Shown piece by piece: positions 12,111 through 23,640 of a stretch of DNA of 64,000 nt (position 1 is the stretch's first letter; every line of letters starts with the position of its first letter). Below the pieces are notes generated by a model. The model saw nothing but the letters and a program-made list of their open reading frames with translations, was not told the origin of the DNA and ran no database searches. The DNA comes from Ailanthus altissimus (Eukaryota; Streptophyta; Magnoliopsida; Sapindales; Simaroubaceae), in contig OX327693.1 of assembly GCA_946807835.1 (NCBI GenBank), forward strand, positions 2,683,501-2,747,500. Reading direction: 5' to 3'. Both the position numbers and the translations under genes were made by a program.

Positions 12111-13206
12111 CATTTCAATATGAAAGATATGAAAGTATACAAATATTAGAAAAAGTCATAAATTTTGCAATATAAAATAATCGTGAAACTTAATATTGAA
12201 TCAATATAAAACTTGTGCCGAAGTACAATTATTTGGCACTTGTTATTATATTTCTTCTTTGTTGAGTACGAAAAAATATACAAGGTATTTGATATATTAT
12301 ACTTATACTAAAAATCACACTAAACTATAACTTAGGGGGAAACATCGTCGTACCCAGAATACTCTTCGGGTAGAACATTGGACATATTCTTTCCTATCTC
12401 ATCTTACATATGCGAAGAGCAAACTAGCTCTCAAAAAGTAAAGCCCCCATACACACAATCCAAAGCCTATATGTGTGTATAGACGAGTCCCAAAAACCTA
12501 AATTACATATATAAATCTAGATGGGAAGATTATATTCTAGTGATTTCAAAATATTTTTTTTTCTATAACACATAAACTTATAGTATTTCTTTATATCAAA
12601 TCTCATATTCTTTAAATTTTCAGATACTTAAAAATCATTATTGATATATGAAAAACACCATCTCAAAGATAATATTATTATAACTAATTACACATTCATT
12701 TATATACTTCAATTCGTTTCATTTTCATAAGGTAAATACAAATAAAAAGAACATGTTTAAAAATAATAAAAATATTTAAACATTTATTCTCTCATACTTT
12801 ATATTTTACATTTTAATCACATAAATTATTTAAGCATATTTCTTCTACTATATACTATCGTAGATCATAAATTTTCTAATTATAAAATCTCTATATTTAA
12901 CAGAATATAAAATAAATTATAATAGATTCTAAACACAATTTATGTACGTAGATTTGTATGATCATAATAATTTCACTTAATGAAATCATGAATATATCAA
13001 AACATATCCTAAAACTATAATTAGTTTGTCACGGTATTTATTTATTTAAAATAAATATGAAATAAGTAAGGACAAACTATAAAACTACTATATTAAAATT
13101 ATAACATATGTATTTATATAATATTTATTCACTATTTACAACTTTAATTCTTATTTTCTTGAGCCCATGCATATACACATCAATTCCATAACTCACTCTT
13201 GATTAT

Positions 13207-14020
13207 TGTTGAAGAAGTGAACGTCTTTCTCCTTCTTGAGATTAGATTAAAGCGAAGAATCTCAAGTTCAACCTAAAACCCTAACCTCCTTGCGTAGCAG
13301 AATAACCTGTTAATCAAGCAAAATAGCAAGAATCCAAAGCATAATATAAAAGAACACAACACAATCTTATATGGTTCGAGCAATTGCCTACGTCCACGGT
13401 GGATCCAAAGATCATAGTCTCTCTCATTAACTCCCTAGAGATTTTACAAGGAAACCCAATGAAGAACCCTCAAAATGACCTAATGTTTAGTGAACTCTTG
13501 CTCTACCACGAGCAATGAACACCCAAACGACAGTTTCACTCTAGCACACATAAGCATTTAGTGTCTACCCAGTTCTTCCCCTCTTTTAGAGTCTCTATTA
13601 ATGCTTAATCTCAACTAAAAGATTCACAAGTGTTTATATAGGGTGTATTTCGTGCCTACTAACCTTATTCCTTGTTGGAGTAAGAGTCCACTTATTTTAG
13701 AAGTCCAAAACTTCCCAAAACTTGAAATTCGAATCAGAAATAGATATCCTGACGCTGCAGCGCTCATCCCTGGGCGCCGCGATGTTGACCATTATCTTGC
13801 CCATCGCCGTGGTACTGAGCTTCTGTGCTGGGCGCTGCGGCACTTAGCCCTAGTGCCCCCTATGCGCATCTTCAAGTCCCGTTTTGCTTCCCCATTCGTG
13901 TCCTACATGTCTTAGACTTCTCCATACATGTCTCACACGTTCTAGACTTTTATAACTCCACTTTGGTATTCATCTCAATTCTTGTCCAATCAACATTGTT
14001 AAATCACAAATTTTTCAATA
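13207..14020 (-). repeat. LTR (3') of the short copia-like element
   Basis: 814 bp, starting TGTTGAAGAAG and ending TTTTTCAATA. It is about 190 bp longer than its partner; the extra stretch contains GGTTCGAGCAATTGCCTACG and the following bases. The frames at 13643-14052 fall inside it and are not genes. Confidence 0.9.
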
Positions 14021-14349
14021 AACCCTTCCTTGATTCAAAATCTTACAAATAAGAAGGCTTCGGGATCCGATCCACACCAGTACTCTATTACCTAGAGTTG
14101 AGTCTAGTTAAGTCTCCACTAAGACTTAACTTTTCCTGGGCTAGTGACTTTGGTCTCTAAAGGCATTCGTGCACCTTGCATAGGGTATGGATGCGTTGCA
14201 CTCCTTTCCGACCCTCATCACCTCGGTGAACACAGTTTGGATGTCGTCTAGTCCTCTGCATTACCCCAACACCCCACGTTGGGCCACTCATGGTCATCCC
14301 AGTAAGCATATAGAGCACTCTATTGTACTTCTCACACTCAAACCTTATA

Positions 14350-15400
14350 GGTCATTTCTCTACCTTTAGTTTTTCTTTTTTTGCTCTAACCGAATACCCT
14401 TCCTCATCGAGCTTGCCTAGGGATATCAAGTTCCTCCTCAATTTAAGAACATGTCTTACACCATGTAAGTCCCTAGTTTCTCCACCTTGTATCTTCAGCC
14501 TTATGTCACCAACTCTCATGATCTTACAAGTCATGTCATTCCCCATTAGAGCTTTATCTCTCTTGGCTTTATAGTTGGTAACAATCGATCTGTCGAGACA
14601 CATATAGATGCTGCACCCTAAATCTAGTATCCATTTGCCAATGTACTTTCCCCTTGAGGCTACCAATGTGTCTACAACTTCGGTATTTTTCTCAATACCA
14701 ATTACAGCCTATTCTCTTTAGCCTTTTGATTTCGGACAATTCTTCACAAAGTGCCATTCCTTATTACAAAGGAAACACTTCTTGGATCTCCTCCTTGATT
14801 GGTTACTCTTCCTTCCTTGTTCAAATAATGCTACTTCACTCTCGGACTCAAATTTCTTTGTCAGTTCTTTTGAGTTCAATGATGCCTTAACGTCATTCAT
14901 CGTTAAAGACTCCTTACCATATGCAGCGTATCCACAAAGCTCTCATAGCTCTTCAGTAATGAACTTAACAAGATAATGGCCTTGTCTTGTCTTCATCCTT
15001 ATCCTCAATCTTGATGCCCAGTTGCTTAAGACTTATGATGATCTTGTTGAACTCGTCAAAGTGAGCTAATACAGTTTCTTTTTCACAAGAAGTCTATTTA
15101 CAAGAGACTTTTTCATGTATAATGCCTCGAGTCTCTTCCATAGCCCCAAAGCAGTTTTTTCATTACCAACTTCCATTAATACTTCGTCGCTCAATGCCAG
15201 GATTATGGTGCTATGAGCCTTTTTTTGAATCTTGTCCCAATCTTTCTGCCCAAACTCTAAGGTTGTCGTCTCATCACTAATTGAGGAGCTAGCTTCCTAC
15301 AAGGCTTAGTCTAGCCCTTCCTTTACTAGTAGAGCCATAACCTTCTTTCTACAAAGATTGAAGTTATTCATCTCATTGAACTTGTCTATTTCTTGCTTGA
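14350..15400 (-). pseudogene. copia gag with zinc knuckle and truncated protease/GAG-pre-integrase
   Basis: On minus, the frame at 14718-14900 ends in a zinc knuckle CFLCNKEWHFVKNCP (C-x2-C-x4-H-x4-C); upstream broken frames to about 15400 read as UBN2-type Gag. The frame at 14352-14666 starts at the protease active-site region, KWILDLGCS, where the usual D-S-G has become D-L-G, and continues into the GAG-pre-integrase pattern VRHVLKLRRNLISLGKL. The reading then stops, and nothing of integrase or reverse transcriptase follows before the LTR. Confidence 0.82.
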
Positions 15401-15462
15401 TTGCAACTATGATTTAAATACCCCAAATATGTATTATCGAACCTTTAGCTCTAATACCAGTT

Positions 15463-16089
15463 TGTTGATGGAGGGAACGCCCTTTTCCCTCTTAAGGTTA
15501 GGTTGAAGTGAAGAACCTCAAGTTCAACCTAGAACTCTAATCTCCTTGCGCAACGGAATAACCTGTTAATCAAGCAAAATAGCAAGAATCCAAAGCAGAA
15601 TATAAAAGAGCACAATACAATCTTACATGGTTCCACTCTAATGTACAGAATCACTTAGTGTCTACCTAGTTCTTCCCATCTCTTAGAGTTTTTCTTAATG
15701 CTTAATCTCAGCTAAAGGGTTTATAAGTATTTATAGGGTGTATTTCATACCTACTAACCCTATTCTTTGTTGAAGTAAGAGTCTACTTATTTTGGAAGTC
15801 CAAAACTTTCCAAAACTTGAAATTCGAATCAGAAACAGACATCCTGACGCTGCTGGTGTCATGGCGCTCATCCCTAAGTGCCGCAGCGCTTAGTCCCGGT
15901 GCCCCGTATGCATATTTTATTCGCTTCTTTCGTGTCTTCGAGTCCCATTTCACTTCCCTCTTCGTGTCCCACACGTCTTAGACTTCTCCATACGTGTCCC
16001 ACACGTTCTAAACTTCTTGTGACTCTCTACTTTGGTATTCATCTCAATTCTTGTCCAACCAAGATTGTTGAATCACCAATTTTCCAATA
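15463..16089 (-). repeat. LTR (5') of the short copia-like element
   Basis: 627 bp, starting TGTTGATGG and ending TTTTCCAATA. It aligns with 13207-14020 but lacks about 190 bp in the middle, a deletion that must postdate insertion because the two LTRs are copied as identical. Confidence 0.9.
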
Positions 16090-16099
16090 ATTATTGATC

Positions 16100-16620
16100 A
16101 TATATAAATACTCACATTATTCATTGTCAATAAAATATAAATAAATACATACATAACAATTTTATAACCAATATAATATAATACACATACATACATATTC
16201 CATAGTTAATAAAATATAATATACATACATACACACACATATATATATACATACGTACATACACCCATAAACTTACATGCATACATACATACACACACAT
16301 ATATATATATATATATCAATTCTATTGCTGATAAAATATAATACATACACATACACATACATATATACATACATAGAGATATACATTCAAACATATATAT
16401 TAATTCTATGACTTATAGAAATATAATATACTTACATACATAAATACATACACATCATAAAAATAACTATAATATACATACATATATATATATCATTTCA
16501 TGATTTACATACATACATACATACATACACATACATCACAAAAATAAACTGTAATATACATACATACAAATACATATACATATATACAAATACATACATA
16601 CATATTTCTCACATCCATTC
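16100..16620. repeat. (CATA)n microsatellite, right copy
   Basis: Reverse complement of the left-arm microsatellite at 10075-10600, with the same interspersed AT-rich words. The open frame 16206-16394 is an artefact of the repeat. Confidence 0.85.
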
Positions 16621-16669
16621 AAAAATAAAAATAAAAGTAAATATAATAAACAACTTTAAAAATAAAGAA

Positions 16670-16915
16670 AATCATTCATCAATAATTATTTCAGCATTTT
16701 CCATCTTTTTCCTCTCTTCCCCTTTCTTTCTTTTTCTTTTTTCTTTTCTTCTTTCTTCCTCCTTCTTTTTTATTTCTCCTTTTCCTTTTTTTTTCTTTTC
16801 TTCTCTCCCCCTCCTCTTCCTCCCAATCCAACGAGAACCCCAAAGACAAAACCACCACCCTTTTTTTTCATCAACCTTCCACACTTTTCCACAAGTGAAC
16901 CCCACATGTTATAAA
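16670..16915. repeat. Pyrimidine-rich tract, right copy
   Basis: Mirror of the purine tract at 9780-10018, including the flanking block CCCCAAAGACAAAACCACC that matches GGTGGCTTTGTCTTTGGGG at 9820-9840 in reverse complement. The Lys/Glu-rich minus frame at 16672-16905 is not a gene. Confidence 0.8.
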
Positions 16916-17047
16916 TACGATAAAATATAATATATATATATAACAATTTTCTTTGACCACATAAATACTAATATAAATATATATAATAATAATAATACTA
17001 TGGCTCACATATTTAATAATTATAAAAAAATAAGTGTGTTATATAAT

Positions 17048-17166
17048 CCTCAATACAAATATAAGGTCTTCATCAATTTTAGAGGAGAGGATACCATTGA
17101 GAATTTTATTAGCCACCTTTACTCTGCTTTGTGTCGAAAGAAAATAAAAGCCTTCGTTGATGAAGA
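17048..17166 (+). pseudogene. TIR-domain fragment (TIR-NBS-LRR-type resistance gene remnant)
   Basis: A 40-residue plus-strand stretch reads as the start of a plant TIR domain: YKVFINFRGEDT (usual family form YDVFLSFRGEDT), then ENFISHLYSALCRKK, then AFVDEDI. This covers the first beta strand and helix of the NAD-hydrolase-type TIR domain of plant immune receptors. There is no Met start (a stop lies four codons upstream of the first shown residue), and the frame runs directly into the first TRIM LTR at 17167, so the rest of the gene is missing. No NBS or LRR sequence is seen on the far side of the TRIM array. Confidence 0.85.
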
Positions 17167-20100
17167 TATAACACCCTAGGTAAATCCCACATCGTCAAGG
17201 CACGGCAGAGATGTTGGGTTTATAAGGGGTGACCCACACCTTAATTGGCAAGACGCGTTTTAGGTGAAGGGCGTTTGCGTGAAGCTCAAGAACAAAACTA
17301 CACAGGCTTGGGCCAAAAGCGGACAATATCTTGCCAGGTCTGGGTTACGTCATGATAGATGGTATCAGAGCCTCTCAATGTCCTCTTGGGCGGTGGTGGG
17401 GCAAACCTCAGCGAGCACGCTGAGTCCCTAAAGAGAGTGTATGTAACACCCAAGGTAAATCCCACATCGCCAAGGCACAGGAGAGATGCTGGGTTTATAA
17501 GGGGTTATCCACACCTTACTTAGCAAGACGCATTTTAGGTGAAGAACGCTTACGTGAAGCCCAAGAATAAAATGGTGCGGGCGTAGGCCTAAAGCAGACA
17601 ATATCTTGCCAAGTCTAGGTTGGGTCATGAAAGATGATATCAGAGCCACTCGCAGTGTCCTCTTGGGTGGTGGTGGTGGGGCAAACATCAGCGAGGATGT
17701 TGAGTCCCTAAGGGGGGTGTATGTAACACCTTAGGAAAATCCCACATCGCCAAGGCAAGGGAGAGATGCTGGGTTTATAAGAGGTGACCCACACCTTAAT
17801 TGGCAAGACACGTTTTGGGTGAAGGACGCTTGCGTGAAGCTCAATAAATTATTTACTTTGGGCTTAAGCCCGCACGAATTTCTTCTTCAGCTTCATACAA
17901 ACGTCAATCACAAAAATGCGTCTTACCAATTCAGGTGTGGGTCATACTTTATAAACCTAGCATCTCTCTCATACCTTGGCGATGTAGAATTTACCTAGGG
18001 TGTTACATACAACCCCCTTTAAGGACTCAGTGTACTCGCTGAGGTTTGCCCCACCACCGCCCAAGAGGACACTAGGAGTAGCTCTAATACCATTGGTAAT
18101 GACCTAACCCAGACCTGGCAAGTTATTATTAGCTTTGAGCCCAAGCCCATACAATTTTACTCTTGGGCTTAACACAAGCATCCCTCACACAAAACGCGTC
18201 TTACTAATTAAGGTGCGAGTAACCCCTTATAAATCCAGCATCTCTCCATGCTTAGGCGATATGAAATTTTCCTAGGGTGTCACATACACCCCCCTTATAG
18301 ACTCATCATCCTTACTGAGGTTTGCTCTACTATAGCCCAAGAGGACATCGGGAGTGGTTTTAATACCATCTGTTATAACCTAACTAAGACTTGGCAAGAT
18401 ATTGTCCACTTTGGGCCCAAGCCTGTACGGTTTTGTTCTTGGGTTTCACGCAAATGTCCTTCACCCAAAAAGTATATTGCAATTAAAGTGTGGGTCACCC
18501 TTTATAAACCCAACATCTCTCTTGTGCCTTGGCGATATGGGATTTGCCTAGGGTGTTACAAACACCCCCCTTTAGGGACTCAGCGTCCTTACTGAGGTTT
18601 GTCCTACAACCAACCAAGAGGACATTGGGAGTGGCTTTGATACCATCTGTCATGACCACACAAAGACCTGGCAAGATATTGTTCGCTTTAGGCCTAAGCT
18701 CGTACGATTTTGTTCTTGAGCTTCTCGCAAGTGTCCTTTACCAAAAACACATCTTGCCAATTATGGTATGGGTCACCCCTCATAAGCTCAACATCTCTCA
18801 TGTATCTTGGCGATGTGGGATTTACCTAGGGTGTTACATACACCCCCTTAAGAACTTAGCGTCCTCGCCAAGGTTTACCTACCACTGCTTAAGAGGACAA
18901 CGGGAGTGGCTTTAATACCATCTATCATGACCCAACCCAGACCTGGCAAGATATTATTCTCTTTGGGCCCAAGCCCGCACGGTTTTGTTCTTAGGCTTAA
19001 CACAAGTGTTATTTCCCAAAAATACGTCTTGCCAATTAAGGTGTGGGTCACTCTTTATAAACCTAGTATCCATCTCGTGACTTGGTGATGTGAGATTTAC
19101 CTAGGGCGTTACATACACCCTCTTTACTGACTCAGCGTTCTCGCTGAGGTTTGCCCCACCACTGCCCAAAAGGACATCGGGAGTGGCTCTGATGTCATGA
19201 CCCAACCAAGACCTAGGAAGATATTGTCCGCTCTGGGCTCAAGCTCGCAGGGTTTTGTTCTTGGGCTTCACGCAAGCGTTCTTCACCCAAAATACATCTT
19301 GCTAATTAAGGTGCGGGTCACCCCTTATAAACCCAACATCTCTCCCGTGCCTTGGCGATAAGTGATTTTCCTAGGGTGTTACATATACCCCCCTTAGGGA
19401 TTCAGCATACTTGTTGTGATTTGCCCCACCACTGCCCAAAAGTACATCAAGAGTGGCTCTAATACCATCTGTCATGACCCAACTAACACCTGGCAATATA
19501 TTGTCCACTTTTGGCCCAAGCCCGCACGATTTTTGTTCTTGGGGTTCACGCAAGCGTCCTTCACCCAAAATGTATCTTGCTAATTAAGGTGTGGGTCACC
19601 CCTTATAAACCCAGCATCTCTTCTGTGCCTTGGCGATATGGGATTTACAGAGGGTGTTACATACACCCCCCCTTAGAGACTCAACGTCCTCGTTAAGGTT
19701 TGCCCCACCACTACCTAAGAAGATATCGGGAGTGGCTCTGATACCATCTGTCATGACCGAACCAAGACCTCTAAGATATTGTCCACTTTGGGCCCAAGCC
19801 CGTACGATTTAGTTCTTCAGCTTCACGCAAACATCCTTCACCCAAAATGTTTCTTGCCAATTAAAGTTTGAGTCACCCCTTATAAACCAAACATCTGACC
19901 CGTGCCTTAACGATATGGAATTTGCCTAGGGTGTTACATACACCCCCCTTAGGGACTTAGCGTCCTCGCTGAGGTTTATCACACCGCCACCCAAGAGGAC
20001 ACCAGGAGTGGCTCTGATACCATCTGTCATGACCCAATCAAGACCTGGCAAGATATTATCCATTTTAGGCTTAATCCCGTACGGGTTTGTTCTTAGGCTT

Positions 20101-20769
20101 CACACAAGTGTACTTCATCCAAAACGTATCTTGCCAATTAAAGTGTGGGTCACCCCTTATAAACTCAGCATTTCTCTCGTGCCTCGGCAATGTGAGATTT
20201 GCCTAGGGTGTTACATACACCCCCCCTTAGGGACTCAACGTCCTCAATGAGGTTTGCTCCACCACCACCCAAGAGGATACTGGGAGTGGCTCTGATAACA
20301 TCTATCATGAATCAACCAAGACCTGGCAAGATATTGTCCACTTTGGGCCCAACCCTACAAGGTTTTGTTTTTGGGCTTCACGCAAGCATCCTTCACCCAA
20401 AACGCGTCTTGCCAATTAAGGTGTGGGTCACTCTTTATAAGCCCTACATCTCTCCTGTCCCTTGGCGATGTGGGATTTTCCTAGGGTATTACATACACCC
20501 CCTTAGGAACTTAGCGTATTCGTTGAGGTTTGTCCTACCATCGTCCAAGAAAACACCGAGAAGGGCTCTGATACCATCTGTTATGACCTAATCAAGACCT
20601 AGCAAGATATTGTCCATTTTAGGCTCAAGCCCATACGGGTTTGTTCTTGGGTTTCACGCAAGCATCCTTCACCCAAAACGCTTTTTGCCAATTAAGATGT
20701 GGATTAACCCTTATAAACCCAGCATCTTTCCCGTGCCTTAGCGATGTGGGATTTTCCTAAGGTATTACA
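17167..20769. repeat. Tandem array of TRIM-type miniature LTR elements with one orientation switch
   Basis: About 14 LTR copies at a 270-280-bp period. Each unit is an LTR of about 190 bp (begins TGTAACACCC, ends GGGTCATGACA) followed by about 86 bp holding a primer site TGGTATCAGAGCC two bases after the LTR and a polypurine tract CTAAGGGGGGTGTA just before the next LTR. Plus-oriented LTRs start at 17167, 17442 and 17722. After a junction near 17847-17858 the rest are minus-oriented, with LTR starts (high ends) at 18007, 18284, 18560, 18838, 19113, 19383, 19661, 19938, 20215, 20493 and 20769. No coding capacity. The open frames at 17428-20591 are repeat artefacts. Confidence 0.9.
17355..17372 (+). 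promoter_or_regulatory. TRIM primer-binding site (representative)
   Basis: GATGGTATCAGAGCC-type sequence, complementary to the 3' end of initiator-Met tRNA, placed directly after an LTR end. The same site recurs in the array, near 17636 on plus and as GGCTCTGATACCATC-type words on minus (for example at 18085-18100 with changes, 19735 and 20015). Confidence 0.8.
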
Positions 20770-21394
20770 ACCACCCGTTGGATAGATACCATTGGATATC
20801 AGTTCAACTAGCTCTAATTTTACATCCATTCTTACTTGATCAAATCTCAACCTCAATTTCTATGATTTCTTTTTTTAGCATAATTTCTATAATTTATATT
20901 GCTATTAATTTGATAGTTTTTCTTTTTTTCTTGTTGCTATTTAATTATGGCTGAGAAGCATTCATTTTAGATACAGGGGCTAAATTTGAATTATGTTGTG
21001 TAATTGTGGGGTGTTTCATTTACTTTTGTTTGTTATTGTTGTTGCACTTGTTGGTTGCTGGGCTTTGGATGACAATTGTGCATTTGATTCATCATAAAAG
21101 GTTTAGCAAATAGTTGAAGATGGTTTGATCTTTGTGTTACTAAGAATGAAGCTCTTTTAAAAATTTGAAGATTAGTTGTTCATTTTTAGACTTCATTGCT
21201 TGAACTTTCGATTTATATTTGCTCATTCCATGTTTATTGAATTTTTAGAGGTAGTAATGGAAGTGCGGTTCCTTTAGGAGTTTCGAGGCTTGTTGTCACT
21301 AGCAATTGTGTATAAAGGAAAAAAGGGGATGATTGATCAGTTTAAGTGAAATAAAATGCAATTTATAAGCCAATTTTGTAAGTCCGCTTGCTTC
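20770..21394. other. Unassigned intergenic stretch
   Basis: No coding region, repeat or element end was recognised. T-rich with mixed composition, like an intron or UTR. It begins exactly at the outer end of the last TRIM LTR. Confidence 0.4.
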
Positions 21395-22039
21395 CATGCC
21401 ATTTTCGCTAGTGAAAAACCACTAGGTTAGGCAGTCATTAACCGATTAAGAGAAAAACAAATCGATCTGGAAAGAAAACTAAGCAAAACACTGGTAATTA
21501 GAGAAGAAATACTAGGTTACTGCAACCAAATATGGTTACTGTAGCCTAGTGGAAAGAATATTAGGCACTGTAGCAAAACACATTTTTTAGGGATTTTGCC
21601 AAAATGTTATTATGCACTTTAACAAAACGAATTATTAATGTTTGCACAAAATGGGAGAATCCTATAATATCTAAACTTAAAATCTTATATTACTTATAAT
21701 GATAGTGCACACCTATGTTTAGCTACTAAAGCATACATCAAGTTTTTGGCATTATTGCCTGGAACTATTCCTTTCTATTTATAGATCAATACTAATATCA
21801 AGCTATTTATTTTTAATTCATATTTTATTTTATTTTATTTTTGTTTCAATTTATTTTATTTTTTTTACTTTGATTTTCTTTCTATTTTGCTTTGATAGTT
21901 CATGAGAAGGGCAAAAGTGTTAACTTGACTTCTTTTGATCCTAAGATTAAAAGAACATTGTAAAGACTTTGACACAAACAATGTCAATGATCTTTAAACA
22001 TGGAAGAGAACAACGATCATATCAATCATCCAATGTTTG

Positions 22040-22800
22040 AGCATATAATACCCCAGAGAGCACTAAAAGAGTACCAACCATTAATGCTAATAACTTTGAA
22101 ATCAAGTCGAATATTATTCAGATGCTGAAAAAGACAGTGTAGTTTAGCAGAGCTCCCAATGATGATCCAAACATGCATATCATAATTTTTTTGGAGATTT
22201 GTGATACTTTCAAGTACAATGGTGCCTTAGACAACGCCATACGACTTAGATTATTCCCTTTCTCCTTAAGGGATAGAGTTCAGAGTTGGTTAATGTATTG
22301 CCATCTAGATCCATATCGATATAGGATGATTTAGCACAGAAGTTCTGAGCCAAGTTCTTCCCACCAGCAAAAATGAGGAATGACATCACCTTATTTTTTA
22401 TAGCGAGTCGTTGTATGAGGCATGGGAACACTTCAAGAACATGTTGAGAAAATTTCCTCAGTATGGAGTCCCTAAATCACTATTATTTCAAACATTATAC
22501 AATGGACCAGTAGGGCATTTTAGGATTATTGTAGAAGCTGCTGTTGGAAGAGTATTAATAAATAAGTCTACGAACGATGTTTATGTTTTATTAGAAGAAA
22601 TGGCGTCAAACGATTACCAATGACAGCAGAAAGAGTTACACCCAAAAGAGTCACATATGTATATGAAATTGATGCATTCATTGTATTTACAGCATAAATT
22701 AATTCATTAGTTGAGAAGTTTGATGCATTGAACACCATCAAAACCCATTGAGTGATATACGACTTTTGCGAGGATAACCACATAAATGGGTGGTGCATAG
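22040..22800 (+). pseudogene. gypsy Gag remnant, copy A
   Basis: Plus-strand broken frames read as a retrotransposon Gag (Retrotrans_gag family). The region near 22240-22330 gives RLFPFSLRDRVQSWL; 22411-22623 gives YEAWEHFKNMLRKFPQYGVP and ends EEMASNDYQ. Near 22745-22800 a zinc-knuckle remnant is seen with its first Cys changed to Tyr. Stops and small deletions separate the pieces; for example the AGATTAATAGCGAGTCG portion present in copy B is damaged here. Confidence 0.8.
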
Positions 22801-23039
22801 AAGCAGTGAATTATGTGGGCAATTTCAATCATCAACAACTTAACCCTCAATCAAATTCCTACAATTCGAGGTGGAAAGATCATCCTAACTTCTCTTGACA
22901 TAACAACCAACGAGTGTCAACTAAACTAATGAATCCCTCGGGATTCCATCTACCACAAGAGAAAAAGTCATATTTGAAAGACATGGTCATTCAATATATA
23001 AAGTCCAATGATGCCATTCTGTAGAATCATTTAGATGCA

Positions 23040-23640
23040 ATATATAAAGTCCAAGGAGTTTAGCATCATTCTTCTGAAAAAGATACCTCTTAAACTCAAA
23101 GATCTCGGGAGATTTACCATATCGTTCTCCATTAGCAAACATGATCTTGGTAAAGCTAGGTTTGAGAGAAGCAAAGCCTATAAATTTCATACTTTAACTT
23201 GCTGATTACTCTTTCGCTTATTCAAAGGGAATTATAGAAGACGTGTTAATAAAGGTGGATAAGTTCATCTTTTTTACAAATTTTATCATCCTAGATATGG
23301 AAGAAGAAAATGAGTTCTCTATCATCATTAGAAGACCCTTCTTAGCAATGGGACGTATGGTCATTATTGTTCAAAATGAGGAGATGACTATGAGGGTGCA
23401 AGATCACACTGTCACTTTCTAAGTCTAGAAGGATATCAAGTTGCCATCTGAAAATGAAAACTGATACAACATTAATATGGTGCATTCACAAAGACTTCAA
23501 AGACATGGATAGGTTGAATCCTCACATCAAAAAGAAAGAGTTAAGGCATAGGAAGAAAAGAAAGAAAAAAAAAGAGCATCGCATTAATGAGAGAAAAAAA
23601 GGGAAGGGCAAGGAAGAACTATTTCTCTAATCTAAGATTA
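23040..23640 (+). pseudogene. gypsy aspartic protease remnant, copy A (active site deleted)
   Basis: Matches copy B protease from FTIPFSIGKHDLGK onward, but the 56 bases that should encode the catalytic DLR/DLG-containing segment are missing at 23154, between two AGCT words. The later glycine-rich segment corresponding to ILGRPFLATGRM is still visible near 23320. The deletion also shifts frame. Non-functional. Confidence 0.78.

Larger units (their letters stand above)
13207..16089 (-). mobile_element. Short copia-like LTR element, internally deleted
   Basis: LTRs at 13207-14020 and 15463-16089 flank only about 1.44 kb of internal DNA. The target duplication ATTAT (13202-13206 and 16090-16094) is perfect, and the uninterrupted target can be read in the opposite palindrome arm. 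A primer site reading TGGTATTAGAGC on minus lies next to the right LTR, and a purine-rich tract (AAGGAAGGGTT on minus) next to the left LTR. The interior contains gag, zinc knuckle and GAG-pre-integrase remnants; integrase, reverse transcriptase and RNase H are absent, so it is non-autonomous. It is related to the element at 30285-35651. Confidence 0.93.
12120..17047. repeat. Right arm of the large palindrome, split by an insertion
   Basis: 12120-13206 is the reverse complement of the left arm's segment E; the arm resumes at 16090 and continues through the microsatellite (16100-16620), pyrimidine tract (16670-16820) and AT-rich segment B to about 17047. The break at 13206/16090 is exactly where a copia-like element sits. 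Removing the element and one ATTAT gives a sequence colinear with 10600-10620 of the left arm. Confidence 0.8.

Noticed and set aside
538..16094. Identical ATTAT target duplications of two elements as evidence of sequence-specific insertion
   Set aside because: The region is very AT-rich, so the same 5-mer by chance is likely; other insertions here used ATATT, GGGTT and TATGC.
17428..20591. A run of open frames of 60-130 residues sharing similar peptides
   Set aside because: They are translations of TRIM LTR repeats on either strand; the periodicity is that of the DNA repeat, and none has a coding signature.
17167..20769. CRISPR-like or tRNA/rRNA array
   Set aside because: Units are 270-280 bp with LTR, primer site and purine tract, in a plant nuclear context. 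No short identical repeats with unique spacers.
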